Shown here: positions 1 through 10,704 of the stretch, in pieces
How positions within the stretch are numbered: the stretch's first letter is position 1
Layout: each line of letters opens with the position of its first letter
DNA from: Zeus faber
Taxonomy: Eukaryota; Chordata; Actinopteri; Zeiformes; Zeidae
DNA: 64,000 nucleotides
Direction: 5' to 3'
Assembly: GCA_960531495.1 (NCBI GenBank)
Contig: OY482855.1
Span: 7,969,026 to 8,033,025 of the forward strand
Position numbers and translations under genes: made by a program
Notes under the pieces: model-generated
The model's database searches: none
The model's input: the letters and a program-made list of their open reading frames with translations, nothing else
Told to the model about the DNA's origin: nothing

Positions 1-169
1 GCATATAGCACCTCCTTTTATCAACATGTTTTTCTCATAAACTCCAGCTTTTTCTTGCATGCAGACAACATCTTCTTCCCGTAGGCGCAGCCTCAGGCAT
101 GGTCACTTTTGCCTAGACTGTCCTACTACTATTCTAGGCTATTTCGGCAGCCTCATCTGTTTACCTCTG

Positions 170-1051
170 GGACAAGCTGATTTCTTTCTCCAAGCCTACA
201 CTGCTGCCTGGAGCGAGACCCCAAATCCCTGACAAGTTGAAGAGAAGACTTTGGCGATGCAGGGCTGGTGTCAAATGGAGACCAAGGAGGTGGAGATACA
301 AACTATTTCTTCCCTCATTGTCATGGGGAATGTAAGGTCCCTGGCGAAAAAGATGGACGAGCTTGAAGCGCTGACGAGGACACAGCTGTAATATCGGGAA
401 TGCAGTATTATGTGTTTCACCGAGACATGGCTGCAGAAACATATTCCGGACGCTAACACCACAGTCCCCAGCTTTCACATGGTCCGGGCTGACAGAGATT
501 GCAGATGGAGTGGTAAGAAGAAAGGAGGGGGGATCGCTGTGTTTGTGAACAATGGATGGTGTAATCAAGATATGTTACTGTGAAGGAGTGTTTCTGTAGC
601 CCAGACATCGAACTGTTGGACTGAGTTTTCGTCCATATTATCTGCCACTCCTTATCTGCCAAGGGAGATGCGCCCATCCTTATTGCTGTTTATATCCCAC
701 CATCAGCGGTTACCGACGCGGCATGTGACGTCATCAACTCAGTCACTGCCAGACTACAAACAAAACACCTGAATGCATTCAAAGCCATGTCTGGAGACTT
801 TAACCACACTTCTCTTTCTGCTACACTTTTCAAGAACTGGTCAACTGCCTTTATGAGCAGATCAGATCACAATAAGGTATTTCTGACCACCACCTACACA
901 CCCATTGTTCAGCGGCAACCAGGGACCTCAAGGATTGTGAGGAGGTGGTCACAGGAAGCAAATGATACTGGTGTTTTGAGGCCACAGCCTGGGACGTACT
1001 CTGTGAGTCCTATGGAGATGACATCAACTCCAGCACTGACTGTATAGCAGA
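170..1051 (+). mobile_element. Rex1-like LINE, left half (endonuclease part), broken
   Basis: This is the 5' part of a non-LTR retrotransposon on the plus strand, read with several stops and frameshifts. At about 315-345 the frame gives the motif GNVRSL, and near 410-430 CFTETWLQ. Both are hallmarks of the apurinic-type endonuclease that nicks target DNA before reverse transcription. GGGIAVFVNN follows near 525-550, then SGDFNH near 787-805 and SDHN near 865, which are later endonuclease motifs. The coding sense stops abruptly at about 1051 and resumes near 7195, so the element was split by the insertion at 1059-7183. Assignment to Rex1 rather than another jockey-superfamily clade rests on recalled similarity and is moderate. 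Bases 1-169 carry no feature I can support and may be more of its 5' end. Confidence 0.75.
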
Positions 1052-1159
1052 GTAGTCAAGTCAAGTCACACTTTATTTATAGAGCGCATTTCATACGAGG
1101 GCAACACAATGCGCTTTACAAAGAAATACAAAAAATGAAGAGAAAACATAGTTGTCAGC

Positions 1160-3040
1160 CGGTCATTACAAAAGAATGCCCCTGAAACAACAGCAACAAC
1201 AAATGCAACAACAAAGACAACAAAAACAACAATAAAAGCAACTCCAACCCCCGTGGCAGCAACAGAAAACAACAGCAGCAACAACAGCCACAGAAACAAC
1301 AGCAACGGCAGCAGCAACATCAACACCAGCAGCAGCAACAACAGCACATGCAAAGACGTCATCGGAAGCGGAGGTGGTAGCTCGAACCGGAACTGGAAAG
1401 GTCACTCAGGTGAGAGATGGTTAAGTCGAGGTATAAGGTTACCTTAAGTTGAGGTATAAGGTAAGTAAGGGGTTAAGTTAACATATAAAATTAGCAGAAG
1501 CAACGACAGCACCAGCAGCAGCAGCAACGACAACACCAGCAGTGACAATACCAGCAGCAGACAACAGCAGCAACAAAAACAGCAACAGCAGCAATAACAA
1601 TAGCAGCAACAGCGCACAAGCGAAGACGTCACCAGGACCGGAAGTGGTAGCTCTTACCGGAAATGGAAATTTCAACTGTGTGCACCATCTCATCTTAACC
1701 CAGTCAGGGTCCTAATTAGTGTCCCTAAGTTACAGGTCAAGTTTTCAATCAGACCTCGGGAGGGAGATCCTTTTGACTCTCCGAAAACACACCCTTCTTA
1801 GGATCCTCTAACTGTAATATCACAACAGAAACAACCACAGCAACAGAAATAGCAGCAGCAGCCACAGCAGCAGCAGCCACAGCAGCAACATCAACACCAG
1901 CAGTAACAACAGCAAAACCAAAGCAGGAACAACAACAGCAACGCACACACAAAGACCTCACTGGAACCGGAAAAGTCACTCAGGTTAGAGATGTGAGAGA
2001 TGTTGAGTTGAGATACAAAGTTAGAGATATTCAAATTAGGGAATATGGTTAGAGATGGTTAAGTTTAGGTATAAGTTTAGGGATTATGTTTAGGTATAAT
2101 GTTCGAGATGATTAGGTTAAGGAATAAGGTCAGAGATGGTTAAGTTTAGGTAAAAGGTTAGCAGCAGCAATGACAACATCAGTTAAGGTATAAGGTTAGC
2201 AGCACCAACAACACCAGCAGCAATAACAACACTAGCAGCTACTATACCAGCAGCAACAACAGCAGCAGCAACAGTGCACAAGCGAAGACGTCACCGGAAC
2301 CGGAAGTGGGAGCTTTCACCGGAACCAGAAATCTCATCTGTATTGAGTCAACAGTTCTCAGGGGAGCAACGCACAGCAATGACATCACTGGAATTGGAAG
2401 TGGCAGCCCTCACCAGACACTGAGATTTCAACTGTGAGCATCATCTCATCTTAATCGACTCACGGTGGATGATTAAGTTTAGATATAAGGTTAGCAGCAG
2501 CAATGACAATACCAGCAGCGACAATACCAGCAGAAACAATAGCAGCAACAGAAAACAGCAGCAGCAATAGTAGGAGCAACAGCAACAGCGCACAAGCGAA
2601 GACGTCACCGGAACCGGAATTGGTAGCTCTCACCGGAACCAGAAATCTCCTCATCTGCATTGAGTCAACATTGTGTACCATCTCATCTCAACAAAGTAAT
2701 GCACAGAAAAGACGTCACCGGAAGCGGAAGTGATAGCCCTCGCCGGAAACGGAAATTTCAATTGTGTGCACCATCTCATCTTAAGCCAGTCACAGTCCTT
2801 TAATTAGCATCTCTAAATTACGGGTCAAGTTTTTCATTTTAACCTCGGGAGGGAGATCCTTTTGACTATCTCTCTGAAAACACATCCTTCTTATGATCCT
2901 CTCACTATAATATCACAACAGAAACAACAACAGCAACAGAAATAGCAGCAGCAGCCACAAAACAACAACAGCAGCAGCAACATCAACTCCACCAGCAGCA
3001 GCAACAACAAACAGACAGACAGACGGACAGACAGACGTCA
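1160..3040 (-). repeat. CAG/CAA-rich tandem region in the L2 3' end
   Basis: About 1.9 kb made of imperfect CAACAG/CAGCAG tracts, interspersed with a recurring module that begins gacgtcaccggaaccggaag (near 1355, 1625, 1954, 2287, 2601 and 2711). A block at 1667-1840 recurs at 2753-2925, so the region also contains a large tandem duplication of about 1.09 kb. It lies between the RT part and the 3' tail of the L2-like LINE. The long leucine-, alanine- or serine-rich reading frames here are by-products of the trinucleotide repeat. Confidence 0.85.
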
Positions 3041-3045
3041 GTCAG

Positions 3046-4312
3046 TTAGTCAGTCATAGACTGTAGCAAACAGATACAGTCTATGACTGTTTTTAACCTG
3101 CTTTTAAAAGTATTCAGTGTTGGGGCCTCTCTCAGGTCCCTCGGTAGGGTGTTCCATTTACTTGGGGCACAGACACAGAAGACAGCTTCTCCTGCTTTAG
3201 ATTTGATAAGAGGGATAATTAAAAGACCACTGCCTGTGGACCTGAGAGTTCTTGCTGGTTCGTGTATAATTAGCATTTATTTTATGAACAGGTGTGATAT
3301 GTTCAAATTTTTTTGTCCCAGTCAGAATGCGTGCAGCTGCATTTTGGATTAACTGTAGCCACTGCACAGCTGATTTCGGGAGGCCGGTAATTAGACCATT
3401 ACAGTATTTCAATCTACTCGTTATGAATGCATTGATTAATTTTTAGGAGTCTGCTTTTGACAGGAAGCCTCTTAATTTTAAAATGTTTTTTAGATGGTAG
3501 AAGGCTGATTTTGTGATTCGATTTATATGGCTCTTAAAATTTTGAGCACCGTCTATGATTACACCCAGATTTTTGGCTTCATTCTTGTTCTCCAGGGACA
3601 GAGAATTAAGATTAGTTGCAATTTTCTGTCTTTGAGCCTTTGCACCAAAGATGAGTATTTCTGTTTTGTCTTTCTTCAGTTGTAAAAAGATATTTGACAT
3701 CCATGCTTCAATATCATTAATACACTGAGTGAGGGAGTGTATGGGGAGTTGGTCATCAGGAGATAGGGATATGTGCAGTTGTGAATCATCTGCATAATTA
3801 TTGTAATTTATTTTGTGTTTCTTTACAATATGTGCAAGTGGAAGCATATAGAGGTTGAACAATAATGGTCCCAGAATTGAACCTTGGGGCACTTCACATA
3901 CAATATACAAAAATGGGTCGGCCAGATAGGCCGACCCATTTTTGTAATCTTGCTAATAAAATCTGACGGTCAACAGTGTCGGAGCAGCACTGAGATCCAG
4001 GAGCAGAAGAATAGATCGTTTTTTTGCATCAGTGTTTATGTGTAGATCGTTCAGAACTTTAATAAGTTCTGTTTCTGTGCTATGATGAGGTCAAAAGCCA
4101 GATTGATAGGTGTCTAAAAGGCTGCTTGAGGTTAGATAGTTGTTAAGCTGAAGGTAAACTGTTTTTTCAAGTATTTTGCTGAGGAACGGCAGGTTGGAAA
4201 TGGGCCTGTGGTTGGCTATAACTGTTGCATCGAGATTGCTCTTCTTCAGGAGTGGTTTAATGACAGCTGTTTTAAAATGCTGTAGGAAATATACCTGACT
4301 GGAGACAGCCAT
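3046..4312 (-). pseudogene. L2-like reverse transcriptase, degenerate
   Basis: Read on the minus strand from 4312 down. An early RT part near 4100-4290 gives PLLKKSNLD, RPISNLPFLSKILEK and YQSGF. It is followed, after disrupted sequence at 3911-4090, by a 155-residue open stretch (3443-3910) with VPQGSILGPLLFNLY and the catalytic box YADD. The C-terminal region (3046-3412) has the YCNGLITGLP and IQNAAARILTGT signature typical of L2/CR1 elements. The role was reverse transcription of the element's RNA at a nicked target. Stops and frameshifts between the pieces make it inactive. Confidence 0.85.
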
Positions 4313-5458
4313 TTTAATTTCCTAATACCTCATGTGCTAGGCAATTAAAAACTGTTTTAAAAAATGTGGTAGGGAGGGGGTCCATGCAGCAGGTGGAGGA
4401 CCTGAGCTGACCAACAGTATCGTCCACTCTTTTATGTCTAAGGGGACAAAATGAGACATGGCAGCAGTCATATTACTGGGAAACTGAAGGGTAGGTTCAT
4501 TTCTGGATGTTAAGGCACTAATATTCTATCTGATAGCTTCAATTTTGTTACCAAAGAATGTCGCGAAAGCCTCACATTTTTCAGTGGAGAGCATCTATGA
4601 AGGGGTTGTAGATGGTGGATTAATAAGTCGATCATTGAAGAAGGGGACTTTACTTTTGGGGTTTTCATTAATGATTTTAGAGAAGAAAGACTGTCTGGCC
4701 TGTTTAGTTTCTATATAGTATCGATTGAGTCTATCCTTGTATATTTCATGATGAACCTGAAGATTTTCCTTTCTCCATTTTCGTTCTGCCTGGCGACACT
4801 CTCTTTTAAGTTGCCTAATAACTGGTCCATTTCTCCAGGGGGATTTTTGTTTATCTATGTTTTTAGTTTTAACAGGTGCAATCTTATCAATGATATTTTA
4901 TATTTTGGGGTTGAAGTTGTTCACAGGATCCTCAGTTGATGATGCCTTGAACAGTGGTAACTCATTGACAATTCTCTTCAAGGTTTCAATGGTATTATTT
5001 TTTGTGACATATTTTTCAATTGTTAACCCCTCTGTTGTACAGGAAGAGCAGACACATCAAAGAAAATGTAACAGTGTTATGAAATAGCAACATCTATGAC
5101 ATAGGTTACAATGATATTTAGTCCTTTTGATATGACTAAGTCCAGAGTATGCCCCTTATTGTGGGTGGGTCCAGAAACATGAGTGAGGTCAAATGCCTCC
5201 AATAGGCTAATGAAGTGTTGAGCATCTGGGTCTGTTTGATTGTCAAAATGAATATTAAAATCACCTGAGATAATTACACAATCATAATCAGTGGAGACCT
5301 TGGACAGCAGCTCAGAAAATTCGTCAAGAAAGACAAATTTAGATTTTGGGGGCCGATAGACAGCGATGATTAAAATCCGGGCACTGCAGTTTATAGATAT
5401 AGCAAGGTATTCAAAAGACCTGAATTCTCAGAGGAGGATTTCCTTCCAGGTATGGATA

Positions 5459-5854
5459 TCAGAAAACAGCAGCAATTCCATCGCCTCTCTGGTCAGCTCT
5501 AGTGGTTTGGATGAACTTGAAATTGGGAGGTGCTGTCTCAATGAGTGCGACTGAACCATTTCTATCCATCCAGGTCTCAGTTAATAGAGCAAAATCCAGT
5601 TTATGAGCACTTATAAGCTCATTAGCTAAAAATGACTTGTTAGTTAGTGACCTTACGTTTAATAGAGACATTTTTATTGTTATAGGTGCATGGGTTTGCG
5701 GGGTACTGAGAGTTTGAGTCCGAACCGATAGTAAATTGTTAAGATTCCTGTATGTTACAGGGAAGTTACGTAATTTCGGTCTATGGTTTATAAGTACAGG
5801 AATTTGTAAAGCAGAGTGACTGTCATTAATGTCAGAGTGGATCGGACTCACCAA
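5459..5854 (-). pseudogene. L2-like endonuclease N-terminus
   Basis: A 131-residue minus-strand reading frame with LLNVRSLTNKS and LLTETWMD, the first catalytic motifs of AP-type endonucleases of L2/CR1 LINEs. It ends in a run resembling RADQRGDGIAAVF, after which the frame is lost. It lies just upstream, in element sense, of the RT segment at 3046-4312, with about 1.1 kb of decayed linker (4313-5458) between them. It nicked chromosomal DNA during insertion. It is now truncated. Confidence 0.8.
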
Positions 5855-5959
5855 ACATCAGCAATGAGAAGATTTCAGCGTAAGTTCCATATTCAAGGCG
5901 AGGAGGCGTGATCCGTGAAAGTTTGGATGAACTCCATCATGTCTGAAGACGTTTGGACA

Positions 5960-6945
5960 GTTCAAGAAGGTGCCGAAGTTGTCCACAAACAATACGTTGA
6001 AGGAGCAGCATTATCCCTTGAGCCATGTGTGTAGCTAAAGGACACACGTGAATTTTGCATCTCCAAAGCTGGGACAGGGCAGCGGGCCGGAGACGATGAA
6101 CCGGCGGTCCGACTGTAGAAGACTGTCAATAAGCTTCGTAAATTTTTATTCAAGTGTCTCAGATTGTTTGTTCCTGAGATTATCGGTTCCGACATGGATG
6201 AGAACTGTGGAGGGAAAACGGTCCAAGTCAGTGCCGCAGGGCATCCCCGATGGGCAGAGATCGCACTGCAGGAGCCGAGGTGGCGCTCTGCGGTGTTGAA
6301 AACAGCGGGGCCTGCTGAGGCGGAGGAGCCACCAACTGGCTCGGGAGCGGAGGCCCGGGCAGGCGATGGATAGTCTGGCGGCAGTGGGAACGAGGCTGGT
6401 GGCGGTAGAGACCATCTTAGTGCCCTCGATGCTACGGTGGACTGTGCCCCCCCCCCCCCCCCCCCAAAGGAGGGAATTCCTGCATATCTCTGTCATCGAC
6501 TGTGGGCTCCAGGGCTTGGAATCTGTTCTCCAGCCAGAGAGTCTCCGGCATAGAGCGGCACAAGGAGCGCACACTTGTCACCAGGGTCCAAGGCTCTGGG
6601 ATGGAGCAGGTCCGGGACTTGGGCCATGGCTCCTCTGTCATAGCCGGCGGGGCGTCAGATGGATCCGTCTCACCCGCAGTGAGAATGGATCCGGTCCATG
6701 GGAGAGTGGAGTCTCTCCCATGGACCGATAACAGCAGAGGACATGGAGCAGGAGATGTGCTTCGCCTGAGCGCTAGCAATGGAGGTCAGACGCACAAACA
6801 GTTCATCCTTCTTCTTCACATCCTCATGCAGGCTGTGGATGTCTTTGAAGACCGACTTCTCTAGAGTGCTGGGTCTGTCGACCAGGCGCAGACAGTTCCC
6901 ACAATCCGTGGAGGTAGGCATCAATGCCGGCATAGTTTGCAATAT
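5960..6945 (-). pseudogene. L2-like ORF1 remnant with esterase-like motif
   Basis: Overlapping minus-strand frames at 5962-6195, 6146-6574, 6432-6779 and 6670-6942 together look like one decayed ORF1. The N-terminal part has a charged, possibly coiled-coil stretch (about 6800-6900). The C-terminal part has TVLIHVGTDNLRNKQSE near 6150-6200, resembling the SGNH-esterase block found in ORF1 of L2/CR1 elements, where the usual order is GTND. A poly-C run at about 6448-6465 causes one frame break. Function is inferred only from family resemblance. Confidence 0.55.
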
Positions 6946-7190
6946 GCTAGGCTAACAGGCTAGCTAGCATAAGCCGAGTGCTAGCCAAGCCAGAGTCCAT
7001 GTTCCAAAATCCGAAAAGACAGTTCAGGCGAGGGTTAAAGCCAGGAAAGAGTAGCGATATCATAGTGCAAATAATCATAAATCCGTAATCCAATATCAGG
7101 TAGCGCAACCACAAAAGACGTTACCTGAACCGGAAGTGAACTGCCTTAGCCGTTTCCCAAAGTAAGGATGGTGATATTTCTGGGTAGTCA

Positions 7191-8498
7191 TTCAGTTAAA
7201 TGAAGGAACTACATCAATTTATGTAAAGATAACACCATCCCCAACAGGAAAGTGCGATGTTTCGGCAATAACATGCCCTGGATCACCAGCGACATAAAGA
7301 GCTGCTGAATAAGAAGAAGAGAGCCTTCAGGGACGGGGACAGGGAATTTCTGAGGAGTGTGCAGAAGGAGCTGAAAGTGAGACTAAGGGAGAGCAAGGAG
7401 GCATACAGGCAGTAGCTGGAAAGCAAGCTCCAGCAAAACAACATGCGGGATGTATGATCAGGAATGAAAAATAGACAGGTTCAAGGTGAAGGGGGATCAG
7501 GCTGAGGGAAGCCTGGACAGAGCCAATGAGTTGAACTTGTTCTTCAACAGGTCTAGCACAGGACCCTCAGCTGCCTTCTCCCCTACCCCCAGCCACACAG
7601 ACTCCACACCCTCCCTGACCCCACAGCCGCTTCCCTCTCACACCTCCCTGGTGATCAAGATCCTGGACTGACACTGTACCTCCCCTCACCCCCAAACCTC
7701 CACCATGGACTTCAATACAGCCCCATTAACACCCCTCCCCCTCCCCCCAATGTCAAGAATCAAAGAGTCCCCCTCTACCACCCACCTATCTGTTTCCTGA
7801 AGTCAGGTGAAGAGGCAGCTGGAGAGACTACACCAGAACAAGGCTGCGGATCCAGATTGTATCAGCCCCAGGGTCCTGAAGGTCTGCGCGGACCAGCTAT
7901 GTGTCAAATAGCTACTTTGACCCAGAGCTACAGCACCTCTTGAACCTCACCCTGAGCTAGGGGAAGGTTCCAGTGCTGGGGAAGACATCCTGCCGAAGCC
8001 AAAGAAGTCCTCTCCATCTGCTCTCAATGACTACAGAGCGGTTGCCTTAACATCACACATCATGAAAGTCCTGGAGAGACTGATATTGGTATTGATATCT
8101 CCCACCTCAGGTGAGCACCTCTCTGGACCCCCTGCAGTTTTCCTACCGCCCCAAGGTTGGAGTTGAAGATGTCATCATCTACCTGCTTCAGCGAGCCCAC
8201 TCTCACCTGAACAATGCAGGCAGCACTCTGAGGATCATATTATTTTATTTCTCCAGTGTTTTCAACACGATCCAGCCTGCACTGCTGCGAGATAAGCCTC
8301 GTGGATTATTTACTACAGACCACAGTTTGTGTGGTTTAGGGAATGCGTGTCTGAGCGGGTGGTTAGCAACACAGGAGCACAGGAGCAGTAGACTGTACTT
8401 TCACCTGTTCCCCTCACCCTGTATACCTCAAACATTAAATACAACTCAGAGTCAAGTCATCTGCAGAAATATTTTGGATGACTCTGCAGTTGTGGGGT
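7191..8498 (+). mobile_element. Rex1-like LINE, right half (RT part), broken
   Basis: Continuation of the element at 170-1051 after the L2-like insertion. Near 7215-7300 the plus strand reads NNMPWITSDIK and NKKKRAF, the linker that follows the endonuclease in this LINE family. At 7510-7560 it reads ANELNLFFNR. At 8130-8300 it reads DPLQFSYRPK and an RT block ending NTIQPALLRDK. At about 8476-8496 the catalytic segment reads DDSAVVG. Many stops and frameshifts are present. The frame ends where the solo LTR begins at 8503. The interval 7650-8100 is decayed RT/linker sequence. Confidence 0.75.
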
Positions 8499-8502
8499 GT
8501 AT

Positions 8503-8865
8503 TGAGGTGTCTTGGAATGTGTGGCGTCCCAAACAGCCCCATCGTATAAGAAAATTACTAAGAGACAGTGCCAGGGGTCCTGAGAGAGAGAGCACATCAC
8601 CAGGGGTCCTGGTGAGAAGGGAAGTGAAATGTGACCTGTGACCTATGTAGGGGAACCAAATGGTAAATGTTGTCTTTGGGCCAGTATAAAAGACCCATGC
8701 GAGTTGCATTCGACAGAGAATGCTTCTGGCTTGGTTCTCTCCTGGACTTCCTAGGTAAAGTCTGGTCTGATGCTGTTCTTCTGTAATAAATCTATTATTT
8801 TACTCAAGTCAGCGTCAGCGGTCTCTCCTTCTTCATCAACACATCAAATTCATCAAGAAACTACA
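8503..8865 (+). mobile_element. Probable solo LTR inserted in the LINE
   Basis: A 363-bp segment beginning TG and ending CA, flanked by gtat on both sides (8499-8502 and 8866-8869). That fits a 4-bp target duplication. It contains a TATA-like tataaaa at 8685-8691 and a polyadenylation signal aataaa at 8785-8790, about 100 bp apart, as expected for U3-R-U5. No internal retroviral genes accompany it, so it would be the product of LTR-LTR recombination. The short duplication makes the borders tentative. Confidence 0.55.
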
Positions 8866-8898
8866 GTATCATTGGATGTATATACACAAGTGACATAT

Positions 8899-8901
<3 letters not shown>

Positions 8902-8974
<73 letters not shown>

Positions 8975-9028
8975 GTATATATATGTATATATATGTATAT
9001 ATATATGTATATATGTGTATATATATAA
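8902..9028. repeat. TA-rich dinucleotide microsatellite
   Basis: About 125 bp of alternating TA with scattered TG interruptions. Tyrosine/isoleucine-rich reading frames across it are artefacts. It abuts a perfect palindrome. Confidence 0.97.
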
Positions 9029-9031
9029 TTG

Positions 9032-9114
9032 ATGACATACATACCAAAACACACATAGTTTACAAAAACAACTGGTGTTTTTGTAAACTATGTGTGTTTT
9101 GGTATGTATGTCAT
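9032..9114. repeat. Perfect 39-bp inverted repeat with 5-bp spacer
   Basis: Arm 1 at 9032-9070 and arm 2 at 9076-9114 are exact reverse complements (39 of 39), separated by actgg. It could extrude as a cruciform, or fold as an RNA hairpin if transcribed. Perfect identity suggests a recent origin. Confidence 0.95.
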
Positions 9115-9115
9115 T

Positions 9116-9175
9116 GCTGCTGCAACACCTGAATTTCCCTTTGGGATTGATAAAGTACCTTTATCTTATTATTGC
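9116..9175 (+). mobile_element. LINE 3'-terminal-like segment
   Basis: The sequence around 9131-9175 (ctgaatttccctttgggatt followed by gataaagta and TTAT-type repeats) resembles the 3' terminus of fish Rex1/RTE-type LINEs. It could be the 3' end of the interrupted LINE upstream. It directly adjoins the truncated pol of the minus-strand ERV at 9176. Confidence 0.45.
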
Positions 9176-9760
9176 CACTTGTTTAGGAAGTAGCAATGCT
9201 GACATTAATTCCACAATCTGATCAGAATGCATTATGGGGCACCCATCTGTTTTCTTAAATCCCCTAATTTTCCATACTACTTCTAAGAAATGACACACCA
9301 TGTGCATATGCAGAATCTGTGTATACTTTTATCGTTTTTCTGTTCCTTATCAGCAGGCAGCTTTAAGAGCTCTCAACTCAGCTAACTGTGCTGAACATGG
9401 CTGTTTAAAATGAGAGCTTTGAATAACAGCAAATGTTTTGTCTGGGTTCTGTCTCTACTGCAAACTCTGCATGGTTTCCCAAATGATCTTTGTAGTAAGA
9501 TCCATCCACAAACTATGGGTATTGACAATAGATCTGGTCTCAATTTGGTACAGGTCAGGAAGTCAGCTACATATCATAGGCGTTCCTTCAAAATCATGCA
9601 GAATTCTTTCTGCTGGATTTACTGTGGAACACATTTATATGGGGACATCTGGAAACGTTAGTAATGCCAAATGTTCCAACAACCCTGAGTTTGTCAATAC
9701 AGACTCTCCTTGTTTAATTTGTTAGTGACTTTGTGATGCGTGAAAATAGCTTACCGAGTA
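9176..9760 (-). pseudogene. ERV pol, RNase H region, truncated (minus-strand copy)
   Basis: Minus-strand sequence with stops. Around 9340-9400 it reads AQLAELRALKAA, and toward 9180-9330 it carries the terminal RNase H block of retroviruses (a YAHGVCH-like run, then RGF and a VAII end). It corresponds to the RNase H remnant of the plus-strand ERV near 33,000-33,350. The match stops at 9176, so integrase and env are absent from this copy in the window. It is the 3'-most retained part of the provirus remnant extending to about 15,300. It is non-functional. Confidence 0.7.
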
Positions 9761-10225
9761 TCCCATTGAAATGGTTCGAGGCCTAGTCTTAAGCATACTT
9801 TAACGCAGCTTATCCCTGGTTACAAGGCGGATAGCCTTGTGCTACTGCATCCAACTTTGAGCTGTAGTATGTTATAGGTTGTTTTCACCTCCCATTACAT
9901 GATTCCTGTATTAGCACTGCTGATGTTTACCCCTGACTTATATTTGACACAGACAATAGGAATGGTTCTGTGTAGTTGCTAAGGCACTTGCTCCCTGCAT
10001 CTCTTAATAATGCCGTAAAATGCTACCGCCCCATCCTTATTCCATGTCAATTAGGCTTGTATGTTTCTTATTCCTGCAGCCTTCATAATTTTCTCTCAAT
10101 GAGGCGGTCTTTAGGGCATAGTGCTCTATTCAATCTGAGCTAAACCCTGGAGGAATGTCATAATTTCTCATATGTGTGGCTGAGGTACTTTACTGATCCA
10201 TTCCAGCTGGCTAGGTGCTATTATT

Positions 10226-10704
10226 TTAGTTTGATGCGCTACCAGCCTCCCTAAGTACTACTTCTGTCTGGCAGTACTGCAACTTTTTCTGTGACACCTT
10301 GTGTCCCCCTATGGCCAATTTGTTTAATACACCCATTGAATCTACATGACAATGCTCTAATGTGGGAGAAAATATCAGAAGATCATTCACATATTGTATC
10401 AGTGTCCTGTGTAGCCCCAGTTCCTCCAGATCATTTTTCAGTTTGAACCACTGTTGCATTCTCGTATATGTGTATTGTTTACCTTAATACACAAATGCAA
10501 ACAGAACTCTGCTTTCTTCTGCAAGTGGTACACTGAAAAATGCTCCCCATATATTTTAATAGCTGTGAAATATTTTGCATCAGGAGGGACATTAGTCAAC
10601 AGTGTATGTGGATTTGGAACCTCAGCCTGCATTTCTTCTACTATGTCATTTAGAGAATGTACTAACAACCATTTTTGTTTATCTGCTTTTAGAACTGGAA
10701 GCAA
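10226..10704 (-). pseudogene. ERV pol, reverse transcriptase (minus-strand copy)
   Basis: Two overlapping minus-strand frames. One (10438-10704) has NPHTLLTNVPPDAKYF, an RT fingers/palm motif of gamma/epsilon-like retroviruses. The other (10226-10459) has LIQYVNDLLIF at the catalytic site, where YVDD is expected. The Asp-to-Asn change in the YxDD box would itself abolish polymerisation. A frameshift separates the two pieces. The sister remnant in plus orientation near 32,260 keeps YVDD. Confidence 0.85.

Larger units (their letters stand above)
1059..7183 (-). mobile_element. L2-like LINE inserted inside the Rex1-like LINE
   Basis: A minus-strand non-LTR retrotransposon of about 6.1 kb. In its own orientation it runs from 7183 (5' end) to 1059 (3' end): an esterase-like ORF1 remnant, an endonuclease, a reverse transcriptase with an intact YADD box, and a long 3' region rich in CAG/CAA repeats. 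Its 3' end (1060-1125) has the 'cactttatttatagagcgcattt' type tail common to fish L2 elements. The 7-base string gtagtca occurs at 1052-1058 and again at 7184-7190, directly at both edges, which fits a target-site duplication. Coding parts carry stops and frameshifts, so it is dead. The exact 5' edge rests on the duplication and on resumption of the host element's frame. Confidence 0.75.

Noticed and set aside
1066-1979. Long Leu/Val/Ala-rich minus-strand frames
   Set aside because: They are produced by CAG/CAA trinucleotide repeats read in different frames; no conserved domain.
5366-5554. Plus-strand frames within the L2-like LINE (such as 3083-3352, 4748-5087, 5366-5554)
   Set aside because: They are opposite-strand shadows of the LINE coding sequence.
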